Assembly: GCA_021432635.1 (NCBI GenBank)
Contig: MU270037.1
Span: 330,047 to 394,046 of the forward strand
DNA length: 64,000 bases
Direction of reading: 5' to 3'
Origin: Thozetella sp. PMI_491
Lineage: Eukaryota; Ascomycota; Sordariomycetes; Chaetosphaeriales; Chaetosphaeriaceae
Shown piece after piece: positions 37,080-49,439 of this stretch. Within the stretch, counting starts at the first letter, position 1. Every line of letters starts with the position of its first letter. The notes beneath the pieces were generated by a model that saw nothing but the letters and a program-made list of their open reading frames with translations, was not told where the DNA came from and searched no databases. The translations under genes and the position numbers were made by a program.

Positions 37080-37362
37080 AACAAGACCGCTCAAACACAA
37101 CGGCCACACGTATTGTTCTGTTGGGGGATAAAGTATTCTAGTCATATAGAGTGCTCCTCTTATTCGTCTAGTCACCTCCAGGTTTTTAGTCGTTAAAGAG
37201 ACGATGGTTCTCAAGCCACTACAGCGCCAGTTTACCTACTTAAACTCTAAAGACTAAATAGGGATATCTCGATTTCATTGGGCCAGTGAAAGCGATTCTT
37301 ATAAACCTCTACTCTGGCGAGGCCCTTGACACTGTGGTTACTGAGGTGCGATGCAGCATACT

Positions 37363-38564
37363 TTATGATGGACATCCGCTGTCAGGGAAGTTACAGCTTC
37401 CACCTTTCCCGCCTCCCGTAATGCTGACGCCCTCGTACGTGAAGTTAGAACACGAGCCATTACCACAGAGGACATAGTAGTTGTAGGCCTTCTCCGTCGC
37501 GGTTCCCGTGACATCAATAAACTTGATGTTGGAGATAGACACGCCGTTGGTAGGCTCGCCAGTCGGGCCGCCGTTCAAATAATCCTGCTGGACATCGATG
37601 CCATAGGTGTCGATGTTTGACAAGGTAATGTTTTGGTACGTGATGTCATTGACGGTGCCCGTCGTATTTGAGTTGGTCTTGATGCGGCATCCATTAGACG
37701 AGTCGACGATCTGGGAGTTGCTGAAAATAACGCCGTCTAGCGTGTTGTTGCTCTTGCCCCCGATGCTCCCGATGGATAGGCCATGTCCACCCGAGCAGAA
37801 CATGTTGTTGACGGTGATATGTGTGCCAGACGTGACGGCCACGCAGTCATCCTGGTTGTATACCTTGATGTTGTCGAGGGTCACATAGTCACTGCTCGCA
37901 ATGTCGAAACCGTCACTGTTGTGCGCGGCCGGGTCCCCGTCCGATGCGTCATTGGGCTCGTCACCGGCAGTGTTGTTCAATGTCAGGCCGGAGATGCTCA
38001 GACCCTGACACCCGGTGATCGAAAAGCAGTGCACAGGCCAGTTCTGGATGTTGAGATTTGTGATTGCCCCATTTGTTGTCTTTTTCACAACAACAAAGTG
38101 ATTGGGCCTACAGCAGGGGCGCTCGTTAGCCATCTCCATGAGTCATTGGGCAATTTCATTGGGGCCACTTACTTCGCGCCACCTCCATTAGATCCTTGGC
38201 CATCCCAGTAGGCCTGCCCGTTCCCATCAATTATATGACCCTCGGCACCAGTAATCGTGTAGTTGGTGCCGGAAATGACGATGGGGTCGAAGCTGCTGTC
38301 CACAGTTGTTCCAAAAGTAGTGGTTCCTGCGAAGGTCACCACCGCACCGGTTTGAAGACCTTGGAGATCGATGGTGCTTGACGGTGGGGCAGAGATGTCT
38401 GAGAGTACAATATTGGTGCAGGACGCGACTGCCGACGAAATCGAGGCATATTCCGTCACGGTGCAGGAGGCAGCATCATCAGTAAGAGTCGGGTCAGAGT
38501 CGGGAGATCCGATAACGACAGGCAGCGCTGCGGCGGCGGCGGCAGCGACAAGAGAGCCTTTCAT
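37363..38564 (-). CDS. Endopolygalacturonase (GH28), secreted
   Basis: Hydrolyses alpha-1,4 linkages in polygalacturonan of plant cell walls; extracellular. Exons 38564-38173 and 38107-37363 are joined over a 65-nt intron, giving 378 aa, the usual length. The start at 38564 gives a signal peptide with a long alanine run (MKGSLVAAAAAAALPVVIG); an upstream in-frame Met would spoil it. Catalytic blocks are NSDGFDI, NQDDCVAV, SGGHGLSIGS and RIKTNSN. NTD-type Asp is kept as NSD. Disulfide-forming cysteines occur at the usual sites (SCTVTEY near the N-terminus, VLCGNGSCSN and CNFPDSGCPS at the C-terminus). Several N-x-S/T glycosylation sites are present. It points to a plant-associated lifestyle. 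Confidence 0.96.
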
Positions 38565-40240
38565 ACTTGCACAACCAGTAAGAACAACAGTTTGCAACAG
38601 AATCTCCAATTGGGCGAGCTGCACTTGGCAACTCGGACCTCTTGCTTGGCTGAGGTGAGTGCAGCCTATAAATCAGCTGCTGGCTGTGTTGCGCTGCCCG
38701 GTCACCCTAGACCCATCGATTAAGGTTTGATTGTAAGGATTGCAGAGGTTTCCACTTTGCAGTGGTCAATGTTGGGAGATCTGCTGGTTTGCGGTGGGGG
38801 AACGTCGCCCCATCCCTTTCGATCTCACCGTATTGGTGGATCTTTACTTTCCATACAAGGCGAGTGCAATTTACTCCTAACCCACCGGTTCAACATGGTA
38901 CGTCAGGTTCTCCGGGAGGACGAAGACATGCCCGCTTTTTATATAGGGGGATGTCGCATGAATGAAGGAAACCCCGTCCGTGTCAGATCTAACGGTTGCT
39001 ATCGTCAGCAATGCCGTTTCCCGGGATAGTGGTCGAATGGCGCCCACAACCCCGGTTGTCTCATCTGGTCGAATAATTATTCGGATCGAGTTACCTTTCT
39101 GCTGTGGTCAGGGGCGAGGGAAAGGCGACCTGATAGGTCGCGCGACAGCATCTCGCGATGGCCCGTGAAGGCCTAGGCCGATCTAGACTCAAACATCACA
39201 ATTCATGCTTGCCCCACTAAACTGGGCCTAATGCTATTTCCTATTACCTGCCATACTGCAAGTGATATCAGATGACCGCCTAATTCTCCTCGATAAAAGT
39301 TGCAGGCGAGACCCCATTTTGATGCCACTCAGACTAAGGCAAAGGCGAGATGGTGTAGGAAGGAATGCGGTCTTCGGGCGATACAGACATCTCTTACCCT
39401 TTTCCTGAAGTCTATCGCTCGGTTTAGATAGAGCTGAAATAAGTAGCTCCATTGTTGTTATTCTTTTCTCTCGATCCGCATGTGATGCAATCGATCGAAT
39501 AAATGTATTGCATCGCCGCCGCCGCCGCCGCCACAGGAGGAGCCGCTGCGACCTAGCTGCCGATTAGTCTTTTGCCAAGCCATGTGTTTTAAAATCTTTC
39601 CTTCTCGTTACTGAGGTATGGGTGTCGCACTCGCACTCACACTTAATGCGGCAGCCTGGAGAATGACGACATGGTAGATCAGTATAGGATTCGGGTAGGT
39701 GATGCGCAATCCCCAGCCGGGAAACGATGTGTAGCTTGGATGCGCTAAAATTAGCCGCCACATTATAGGCGAGCCCGACCACGGCACGATCGTCGCGCCT
39801 CAGCCTCGCCAAAAGCTCAACCGTGCCATAATACGTTCCTGCAGATCCAAAGTTACACAGGAAGCGGCTGTGGGCATAGACCCAGGCGAGTTGTTTGGGC
39901 CGTGAAAGCGACTGAGTTCCCATCGTGGAGGATGCTATCCCAATCTTGATGATCTACCGTTGCTCGTAAGCTGGGGAGTCGATTCAAGGTTCGAGATACG
40001 ATCTCTGAACCCTTGCATCATCACCGACTAGATTGAGCTGAAGACGTAATAGAGAGGAGAGAAAGGAGGACAAGGAAGGAAAATGTATAAATGATGAGTT
40101 CAGGACCGAAAGTTATCTGTCGCTCACCAGCAATTCATAAGCCATAGCAATAGTCTGTACTGCGAATCCCTTCTCCACTCAAACGCCCTGCCTTCGCCAC
40201 TTGTCAGAAGACGTTGTTCGTTGTTTAGCCGGCCGACATT
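38565..40240. other. Intergenic, no gene seen
   Basis: Contains a (CCG)n microsatellite at about 39516-39532. A 119-codon minus-strand frame at 39564-39923 has no recognised domain and is not called. A TATAAAT element at 40086-40092 lies about 150 bp before the start codon of the next secreted-protein gene. Confidence 0.45.
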
Positions 40241-40905
40241 ATGCATTCCATCAACTCTATCGCGCTGCTTCTCGCCGGTGCTCTTACGGCCCGTGCAATC
40301 CCCTCTCCACAAATTGCCATTCCCCCTACCAACGCCCTTGCCTGCCCTGTTATCGAGAGTCAGCACCAGGCGACTGGGCAGGCGTGGCAGTCGGCTGGCA
40401 CCGCCCATGGCGGCGAGCGTATGTGACCAAACCCATATCCCCTTCGCTTTACACTGCTTAGCACGACTAAAACTCATCACCAGCTTTTACCTTGACGGAA
40501 GGGTACTCGGTCGGGACTACATGGCAGGTCGGTGCAGACCTGGGTATCAACGTTAAGGACATCATCAGCCTTGGCATCTCATCTTCTGTGTCCGAGACGA
40601 TCACACAGTCAGTCAATATCGGCGTTGGCAAGACTTGCCCGCCCGGGCCCTGGCGCTGTGGCCTGATCGTGCACCCTGGCGTCTGGCAGGTCGATGGGCA
40701 TGTTGAGTACCATGTGCAGCCGAGCTGCAGTGAGCCTAAGCAGGCGGGCAAAGACGACGAACCATACTCAGTGCAGATTCCTCGCGTGGACAAGGCTGGA
40801 AACCCCTTCTTTGACGCCGAGGTGTGCGCTTGCAAGAACGCGGAGCACTGGGCCGACAATGGCGCGCCTTCGATTGTCTGCCTTGAAGACTGCACTCTTT
40901 CTTAA
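40241..40905 (+). CDS. Secreted cysteine-containing protein of unknown function
   Basis: Two exons, 40241-40418 and 40484-40905, join in frame (GGEPFTLTEGYSV) to give 199 aa. Residues 1 to about 19 form a signal peptide (MHSINSIALLLAGALTARA). The mature protein has eight cysteines, enough for four disulfides, in the pattern ACPV, KTCPPGPWRCG, PSCSEP, EVCACKN and IVCLEDC. A central segment alternates polar and nonpolar residues (SLGISSSVSETITQSVNIGV), suggesting beta strands. I do not recognise a family. Small size, secretion and paired cysteines would fit an effector-like or surface protein, but no function is shown. A TATA element is well placed upstream. Confidence 0.8.
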
Positions 40906-41314
40906 TCGAGTTAAGAGGACAAGCATGCGTTTCGTGTCTGCGCTACTTCTCAGCTTTCCCTTAGAATTTTGTTGAATATTCAATCTTTGTTGGATTAGGT
41001 AGCGACGCGCAAGGCAATTTCTGGCGCCGATGGACCGGAGCTTGGCAGTTTAACACGACAGTACAACACAACTACTTTCCAGATTCAGTAGAACTCCCGA
41101 TGTGCCTTCACCTCTACTACTCTGCAAGGCTCATGCACTAACGCGTATGATAAATCTCTCTCGCATGGGGGTTAAAGCCGCCGATATCAAAGAAATCCGT
41201 AGAAGCCCTAGTCTGGCCTTCACACGAGAACCGCCAGGCAGTCGGCGAAGCTGTTTGGCTCCACTAGCGAGAGACATATGTAGCGCCGTGCGACTGAATA
41301 GCGTGCATGTTTGT
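40906..41314. other. Convergent intergenic region, no gene seen
   Basis: Shared 3' region of the secreted protein (+) and the alpha/beta hydrolase (-). Only short featureless open frames. Confidence 0.4.
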
Positions 41315-42528
41315 TTAAATATTAGATGTCGACTCTTCTGCCTTGGGCATAAGAGGCATAGACCATCGCGACGGTGCAGTGGAGAGCATGCGCATCAGCC
41401 GGTCGTCCAGCCACTTGACATCGTCCATATTGCCAGGTGGCCCACCAGCCCAGTGGCCCCATATTGAGGGGTACACATCCAGTTCTCCAACGGCAGGATC
41501 CATGCATGCCAGCTCATATTCTGAGTCTTCCGGCCTGTAACACGTGGTTAGGCTCGCCGACATCTGCAATGACTCATAGAACATGGAATCAACTAGAACT
41601 GTCTTCTATGGGGTTGGGCAGGAGGTTTGGGAACTTACGGGAAATAGAGGTCCGTCTTGCTCGGTAGGATGAGGGTCTTCGCCTTGATGCTTCCCATCGC
41701 TTTCTTGAAGTCACCATTGTATGGTTCTTGGTTGCTGACGTCGCCGCTCTGCCATGTCTGGAGCATGACCAGGAGGTTCTCTGGATCCTTGCTCAAAGCC
41801 CAGCCTTCCCAGAAGTCCACCATGAAGTCCTCCAAGTCCTTGGCTTTGTAGTACTTTTTGTAAAGTTCCTCCCGATAGAAAGCTTGAGAGAAGCCCCAAC
41901 CGGCATATCCTCGACCGAAGGCCTTCAGCCCAACCTTTTTTTCCTCCTCGGACCAAGTTCTGTCGGCGCTCCCAGCCGCCTCCACGCGACCGTTGCTGCT
42001 TCCGGCGGATGAAACTCCCTTGGCGGCCAGCAGCGCGGATTTCACCCCTTCGAGGAACACCTGGTTGTGGATGGCCGTCTTGGCCGAGCCACAGAACGGA
42101 ACGCATATGTCCACGAAGTCCGGATATTGGGTCGCCCACTGGAACGACTGCCCCGCACCCATGGACCAGCCAGTGACGGCGCGAAGGTGGGTGATACCCA
42201 GACTCTCCGTGAGCAGCTGGTGTTGGGCCTTGACATTGTCGTAAAACGACACGTTCGGGAACGGGCGAATGTCCGAGTTAGAGGGGCTGATGGACTGTCC
42301 ATTTCCGAACAGAGCCGTGATGATGATGAAATACTTGGAGGGATTCAGTGCCTTGTCTTCGCCCACGAGCCACTCGTTGTCTTTGATGGAGCCTGAGAAC
42401 CAGGATGGATACAAAATCGCCGGGAGAGACGGGTCTCCAAACGTCTTGTAAGCGATCCAGGCACCGGGCAGCATAGATCCGTTCTGCAGTTTGAAGTCCC
42501 CGAGGGGATACGTCTTCACGTCTGTCAT
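41315..42528 (-). CDS. Alpha/beta hydrolase, homoserine O-acetyltransferase-like
   Basis: Exons 42528-41639 and 41534-41315 are joined over a 104-nt intron, giving 369 aa. The fold and triad are visible: nucleophile Ser in VTGWSMGAGQSFQWA, acid Asp in LILPSKTDLYF, just before the splice, and His in SIWGHWAGGPP. LFGNGQSISPSN and PFPNVSFYDNVKAQHQLL are typical of the homoserine acetyltransferase branch (MET2/MetX-like). However, the protein is shorter than MET2 and lacks some of its conserved stretches. Many such fungal paralogues have unknown acyl acceptors. Role in methionine synthesis is therefore unlikely to be safe to assume; an acyltransferase or hydrolase activity is. Confidence 0.86.
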
Positions 42529-43344
42529 GTTTGTAGACTCGTCGACTCACGGAATGACTGCAATGAAGAGACCCTCTGCGGAGCGGGGTAGAATTGGTAT
42601 TGGTGATGGAATAGGCTGCCCGAGGTGGTGGAACGCCGGCCATTCAAGATACCGGAATGGACCGCACTTACATAACCCCTCCACTGCGCGCCGCCACCCG
42701 GAAGCCCAATGAAACAGTCGTTACCGTGCCGGCGTCATGATAAGGGTCTTGAGGCGGCATCCGAATCGGGAAGTCGGCCTAAGCCGTCCTAGCCCGGCGT
42801 GCGAGACTTTGTTACGCCTGAGACATCGCCCCAGCTGCCACGCTCAGGATAGAAAGGATTGTCGGGAAATGAGCAACAGTGCGCCTGGACTTTGCGGTAC
42901 CAACCGATATATCGCTAAGAGGAGTTGCGATAGCTACCTATCCACGACGGTCATTGCACTTGCACCGTTAGCATGGACAAGCTGCACATCTGCCGCAGCC
43001 TCCGATGAGCAGGACCGACGAGTTTTGCTCCGTAGCCACCTTTCACTCGAAGCTCTACTCAAGCTCGTGTCAGCCCCGCACCTTCACCGGTCGTGTTGAA
43101 GATCGCCGGGCTGGGCCATGGGGCCGGCGATAGCCGGGAGGGGGCGCTACTATAGCTTCTATGCAAAGGTTATTACGAGTCACGAGGTTCGGTTCTTGGA
43201 GCTTCTGGCCGGCAAGCTGAGTACATTTAAGCCGGCTCTAGGCTGGACGTTACAAGGCGTCGGCCTAAGAATTTACTTTCTAATGTGGTTTTACAAGACG
43301 GACCCCGGCGCCCACGCCAGCGGAGCCCCGAGTGCAGCGCGCGC
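42529..43344. other. Intergenic, no gene seen
   Basis: Between the hydrolase promoter and the 3' end of the KptA-like gene. No supported element. Confidence 0.4.
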
Positions 43345-44368
43345 CTACTCGTCGCTGGCGCTGCCTGATCCGTCGTCCTCCCGGCTCTTCAAGACACCCT
43401 TGCCCTTCTTCGCCTTCGCCCCCTTACCCCGCAGGCCGACGGGGACCTCCTTCCGTACCACGCCGTCCTCAAACAGGACGCCCAGGTCACCCCGGCGAGC
43501 GACCGCCTTCTTCCACAGCGTCGTGGGCACCTCGTCTGATGTGACGAAGGTGCCCGACTCGGTCTGCTTCCACGAGATAGTTGGCGACGCCGTCAGCGCC
43601 GTCTGCAGGTGCACCCAGATGCTGACATCACAGTTGCTGGTGGTGTCGGCGGGCACAAACGGCAGGTAAGGCTGGCCGCCGGCCCGCTTGATGCTGCCCG
43701 AGGTGAGGATGAGGTGGTACTTGGGGTAGGACGTCTCGAAGACGACGAACTCGGGCAGGTCGGCCGAGTCAGCCGTGACATCTGTGAGCTGCGACGCGGG
43801 CGCCTGGCTAGTCTGCTGGTGGGCCGCGGCCGTCTTGGGCGCGCGGCGGATGTTGTAGGAGGCGGCATCCGCGGGATCGGCGTCCGGGGACGACAGCCGG
43901 AGAGCCAGGCGGCCCTTGGCTGCAGTGGAGGCGACGACGCGCTGCACCTCGGCGAGGGTGACGCCTAGGCCCGCGATCTTAGAGTGTGCCAGCTAGAGAC
44001 GGTCCGTGTTAGCGAGTGCTTCACCGCCATGATAGCCAGGTAGAATGGACAGTACTCACGACATCGTCCAGGTCGGCCCACCCCTCAGCATCGATATCGA
44101 GGTTGTCGTCGTCCCGGTCGCTCTCGTCCTCGCTCTCGTGCTGGCTGTTGCGAGAACGGTTGAGGAGGAAGGCCAGGGCCTGGGCGACAGCCGCCTCACG
44201 CTCGTCGGCCAAGCTGTAGCCACGGGGACGGGGCCCGGACTTGGGCTTGCTGATGCTAGCCCCCCTGCTGCGTCCGTGACGGGGGGCCTTGTAGGAAAGG
44301 GCGCTGGGGGGGAGGACCCCGGCGTTCTGGCTGATGGTGGAGATGGGGACAGCGACTGCAGCGGCCAT
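43345..44368 (-). CDS. KptA/Tpt1-like protein lacking catalytic residues
   Basis: True Tpt1/KptA removes the 2'-phosphate left by tRNA splicing, using NAD. Exons 44368-44060 and 43992-43345 (68-nt intron) give 318 aa. The fold order is recognisable: AVAQALAFLLNRSRNS, then IDAEGWADLDDVLAHSKI, LGVTLAEVQRVVASTAAKG, SYNIRRA, KYHLILTSGSIKRAGG, CDVSIWVHLQTAL and GTFVTSDEVPTTLWKKAV. These line up with the LSxLLRHG, GY-x-LDDLL, KQRF, QGHS, HGT, HVHL and NxVxL blocks of Tpt1. The catalytic Arg-His of LLRH is Asn-Arg here, QGHS is lost, and the Arg/HVHL segment is replaced. An acidic insert lies near residues 77-93 and a Lys-rich tail ends the protein. I infer a divergent paralogue, probably catalytically dead or with a changed reaction. 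Confidence 0.72.
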
Positions 44369-46636
44369 GTTGGGTTAAGTTACGGTTTGTTTATGATGTC
44401 TCGGGAAGACGAATGCGGGCGGGTAGCTGAGAGAACAGGAGATGCTTGGTGGTATAGAGAGTACAGATCGGGAGGGGCACGAGACCATCGGAGCGAGGGG
44501 GAAGTGTATAAAACGGGGAAGGGGGAGGGGGGAGGGGGTCCTGGTACGCGTGGTACACATGGTACCCCCGAGCCATTCCAGAATACTCCATCGGCGGAAG
44601 CGGCGCCTGAGCTGGATCGTGTGAGATGGGAATCTGCTCCGCTTGGGCAGCCCTACAGCATGGCCGGACATCTGGATCTGGCGCTTGGCAGTGTCGTGAA
44701 GGCGAGGGGAAACGGTGGAGTCGCGAGCCCACCCCTGTATTGCCCCTCGCCCGGTGCCTGCCACTACAGGTGGGTCGACGATGAATAGACGGTCAGGACG
44801 TCTACACCGCCTCCGCTAAACCTCACTCGGCGGTGGCGCTCCGTCTGCGCACGTGTGCTAGGCAAGCACGCCAGCACGGGCGCGTCGTGGACCATGACCG
44901 GCGTCGGAAGCCTGCACACGAGAGTACACACGTCTGTAAACATGCCTAATACCGGCCGCCGTTGCTCGAGGCAATCGCACACTGCGCTCGCTCACCTTCT
45001 GGCGTCGCTGGAGCTGAGGGAGGTCGTTGCAAGCCAGCCGCTGTCACACCGCTTATGGAGTAGTTCCCGGTGCCGACGTGTCTAGCGCGTGCAAACACGT
45101 AGGCCGGAATCCCCGGGGGAACAGCGACCTCTGCAGCGACCCCACCCGCCCAGCGGACGATTGGCGATGGAGGCGACCAGATGAGAGAAGCGCCTCACCG
45201 CTCTGTGAGCCAGCCCAATGGCGGCGGCGGCTGCCACGACCGCCGACAGGGCTCCTGACGGCCCTGGCGTTTCGTATGGGTGGCATAAATCTCAAAACGG
45301 GATAAATAAGGAAACAATACATCTCCCGCCCCTCCAATCCCAGCCCGGCCCTGTGTCCATAGCTGTTAATGCCACGACTCGCCCCTTCTCCGCAGCCCGG
45401 TTTCCGGAGCGCACATCGGCGAGCGACACGCGAAGAGGCAATGCACCTTCCTTCGCGCTCATGCGACGCGCCTAGAGTCGTTACGCAAAGTTTTGCCTCT
45501 CTGCCCTCGCGCCTCACGACGCTTGCACTCGCGGTGGTTTGCTCGGGCTGTGGACGGTGCTGCTTTGCGTTCCTTGTCGTGGTCGTCCTGGGTCCTTTCC
45601 GAGACGAAAGGGCGGCGGGTGGCGCCGTTTAGGAGCTGGCTCAACTATTCTCCGCATTCGTACGGCGCAGCCCCCAGAGGCTTGTACGTAAAGAAAGAAG
45701 CGGGCATGGGATGCAAATTGCGAGCCGAGGCCTTTTGCCCGGCCTCTGATTGCCAGGCGCCACATTGGGGTGCTGTGCATTATTTGTGGCTGCATTTGTC
45801 CCCTTCTGAACCAACAGGATTCTGCTCTATCAGTCAGTTCGACCTGCATGACATATTGACTGTTGGCTTGCGACTCACTGCAAACGCTCTCTCCCGGGCG
45901 CGATACTCAGCCGATGTTTGGCGGGAAAACTCGAAGCGACTTCTAGCTGTGTCGTACAAAGCCAGACCGGCTGCGCCTGCCCGCGTAGGTGGTGCCCTCA
46001 AGGACACCCGCTGGCCGGCGTCTCATGGCCACCTTAGCTTCTGCCACCGAGCATGGTTCACCTAGGGACAGCGTCCCAGGCGATCTACCCGCCGGGTCAG
46101 ACCGTTGGCACCTGTGACGGTCGACCAGGGCGGGGGTCTGATTCGGCAGAGGGCGGGGAGTGGACGCCAGGACGCCAAGCGCGCCGTGGACCGCGTGGTC
46201 GAGGAAATATGACGCTAGGTCGTAGTGAGCGATGGCAGTACAGTGCAGGGCGATCAAGTACAACGCGGTGCGATCAAGTACAGACTTGTACAGTACATTC
46301 CCATCTTTGGTCTTCCTAGTCTGAGCGCCGAAGCACACATGCCTGCTCACCATGGTTCCCTTGTCGTGCTTGCCGACTTGGGCACGGTACTTGCTCCCCT
46401 TGATTGATGGCTCGCGCTATTGCCGGCGGGATGACAGGTGCGCTCCCGTCTGCTTTGGGAAGACTGCTAGCCCCGAACGGGCCTATCTCATCGACGGCCC
46501 TGGTTTGGAGCTAATGCGGGGAACCGCTCGATGCCACCCTTCGTTCCCCCGGCTGGTTGTCAGCTCGTTCTGGCTGAGCGTCCCACAACCGCCTCCTCCC
46601 ACCCAAACCGCCACGGGGTCGCGCCAAAAGCAGGCC
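44369..46636. other. GC-rich intergenic region, no gene seen
   Basis: About 2.3 kb. Several long open frames (up to 190 codons at 45493-46065) are expected by chance in GC-rich DNA and show no domains. A G-rich tract lies at about 44517-44540. Confidence 0.45.
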
Positions 46637-48191
46637 ATGAACCAGTGGGTACCAGACAAGTCCGGCGTAGAGCACGACGAGGAGGAGTGGGACGAAATCA
46701 AGGACCTCTTCATCTCCCTGTACCTGGATCAGGAGAAGTCGCTAGCAGAGGTCCGGCGATTTCTCGGACAGCATTTCAACTTTCACGCCACGTGAGCCCC
46801 CTCTTCCTCTGGGGAATTCAATTCTCTAGCCCGTCGTGGCTGCCGCTGTCCACTTCTGACGCTTATTCCGGGCGCTACAGCCCGCGGCAATATAAGGTTC
46901 GCATCAAGAAATGGGGCGCCTATAAGCAAGACAAGGTGAGTGCGATCGACGGAACGAGGCCCCCCTCCCCTCCTTTTCCAGGGCCATCCCACCCCAACCA
47001 CCCCCAGTCTCTAGCACTAGACGCAGGCGTTATTAATGCAGCTCGTAACAGCATGATGAGAGCAGGAGCGGGAGCCAGCGCCACAGCAGCACGGCGGCTG
47101 CCCCTATTGGGACCACGAGACCGCGTGGCACCCGCCTCGTCGTAGCTCACCCGGGGCGCTTCCAGAGGTGGGCACGCCCGGGGATAACGGGTCTACCCTC
47201 TCTTTCAGGGCCCCTTGGCGCCCTGCAGAGAGCGACCTACGGCACCCAGAAGTGGTATTCAGGGGTGGTGTACCTGGATAACGAGGCGGCGATGGTCCGC
47301 TCCCAGAATCCCAATTGGAACATTCGGCAGTTCTATGATGTCGCCAACTCGGTGTCGGCCCACACATCCGTCTCGGATTGGAAGATTGTCCAACACGAGC
47401 TGTACCCCCGGATGCTAGACTGCGTCGTGCCCCTGCTGCAGGACCCGAACCCCATCGTCTTTGTGTGTCTGCTGCAGGTGTGCTGCCGATTCTTCCAGGA
47501 AGGACAGGAGCCTGTGCTCCGGCACTTCCTCACCTATCTGCTGGGGGTCACCAAGATCCGCTCCTTGGAGCAGCATCCACTCTCCCTGGTGTCAGCAGCG
47601 TGTGTAGAGGCCGGCAACACGCTCATGGACATCATCACCACGTGCCTTCAGCAAGCCATCGACATCATGCAAGCCAAGCTCGGCGAGGACCATGATCAGA
47701 CGGTAGGAGGCTACCGCGGCCTACTTTCGGCCACGTATGCAAATAAAGACTATGCAGGTGCCGTCAAGGCGGCTACAGCTCTCATTAAAGCCAACGACGC
47801 GTGGAAGGAGGCCGGCGAGGTCGGCTATCACACCCTAGAGAGTCGCTTCGACCGCATGCGCGCCAACTTGTCCTTGGGAAACCTTGAAGGCGCTTCCTCG
47901 GAGCTAGAAGAGGTGGAGGCACGGATCGCCGAGATTGAAGACAAGGAGGTGCGGGAGGCGTGGAAACTGCAGGCCGCAACTCTAGAGGTCAAGGGCGAAG
48001 TATTGCGTCTCCGGGGGGACCCCGCGGCAATCACAGTGCTCGAGAAGCAAGTAAAGCTCTTCAAGACGGTGCTCCCTCAGGGGTACCCGCAGGGCTGGTG
48101 GTGGCTCCATATAGCGCAGAAGCAGCTTGCGTGGACGAAGGCGTCGCTGGCGCAGAGCGAGCCCCTCCCCGGGTGGGTGTTCCCGAGCTAA
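46637..48191 (+). CDS. Clr5-domain protein with helical C-terminal region
   Basis: The N-terminus is a Clr5 domain (PF14420), a fungal putative DNA-binding module: EEWDEIKDLFISLYLDQEKS, LAEVRRFLGQHFNF, then, after a splice, TPRQYKVRIKKWGAYKQDK. Exons 46637-46791 and 46881-46935 are firm. The long C-terminal exon, ending at 48191, is also firm and holds tetratricopeptide-like helices (YRGLLSATYANKDYAGAVKA, RFDRMRANLSLGNLEGASSE). The connection between them is uncertain. A model with an extra exon 47063-47167 and the last exon from 47229 stays in frame and gives 425 aa; an acceptor at 47208 would need a different phase. The name giver, Clr5 of fission yeast, acts in silencing; here the role is unknown. 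Confidence 0.78.
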
Positions 48192-49439
48192 ATCGTTTCA
48201 GGGTGCATCCGTGGCAACGGCCCTGGTCTTGCCAGCATCCAACATCCGGTTCGTTTACTCGTCCCACCTTGGCGGTTGTCGTCTAGGGGCTTGGTGGGTG
48301 TGGGGGTAGGCTTGTACTGCACCGTACAGCTACCTACCCAATAGTGCCTATTTCGTACAGTGCCTAACCTAGCTTGGATATTTCCTTCCTCATCCTATCC
48401 AGAGTGCAACTTGCGCGCCTCGGAGTGCATCCCACATGCTTCCCCTTGCATATTGCTTCTAATATTCAAGCTTGCATGTGAGGGCATCTTACGCGTAGCT
48501 GTACTACATGCTTCTCCGCCTCCTCCATGTGTCGCTGTCTTGGTCAACCCCTCGCTGTGCCTGTGGGCAGCTGGCCGTATCGAATGCAACGAGCTAGGCA
48601 CGGTTACTGCTTATTTCCGGGACAATGCAGCGAAAGAACAAGCCTTTCGGCCTAGCAGGGGTCTTCGCCCCATACAACTGGGCAACCTCGGAATGATACT
48701 ACATAATTAGACCGACACTGGTATTGTATTCTGGTTTCGTGTAGCGTAGGCGTCCCACCTTGGAGGAGGCCTGCAGTTGAGCAGAGCCTGGGCATGCACC
48801 GAATAGATGACCCCACCGCCCGCCACAACTGTGCTTTGGCGGTTTCCGTCATCTCTACACAAGACCACCACTCGCCCGGCGTGTCACGAACCCACCACGA
48901 AAACTCTTAGTCATCCATTCTTAGTCACCACTTGCCCTGCGAGCCTGCCAAATGGCAAGGCCAGAGCGGCTGGCGGCTTTTGTGGCGCTGGTGCCTGATG
49001 AGTCATCCGCTGCACCGTCCCTAAACCCGCCTCCAAACATGCTGTGGCGGCCACTCGAAACGCATCGCATCCCGCACGAATGCAAATGTGGTGCTTGGCT
49101 TGAGTCCATGTAAGGATATTATCTACGCAGCTGGGGCTCACTGCGGTGCAAGGCGGCAAGATTGAAGTCGCACAAGCTTGCGTAGAAGGCCTAGCCTAGG
49201 CAGACGCCGCAACATTTGACCAGTGGATCTCGATCGAGACCTGAGGGGATAGGTTGAAATTCCCGACGAGAGTTTTCTTATTTAGATTATGTCGGACTCA
49301 TGGTCTATCCAGTATCTTGGAAACAAGACTCTAATTGATCCCTCCAACGTAGCAACCATACTAGCTTGGCGGAGAGCTGCCCTCCGAAGCAGCGTTAGAC
49401 ATCACAGAAGCTACGGATAGCCCCGGTGCGACTTCTCCC
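48192..49439. other. Intergenic, no gene seen
   Basis: No domain-bearing frame, repeat or clear promoter element was recognised. Confidence 0.4.

Noticed and set aside
39564-39923. 119-codon minus-strand open frame near the polygalacturonase
   Set aside because: Begins with ATG but shows no domain or splice partner; kept out for lack of support.
44045-44788. 247-codon plus-strand frame
   Set aside because: It lies mainly antisense to the KptA-like gene and its promoter; the reverse strand has the real splice structure and domain.
45493-46065. 190-codon plus-strand frame
   Set aside because: GC-driven open frame with no motif; opposite-strand frames are equally long.
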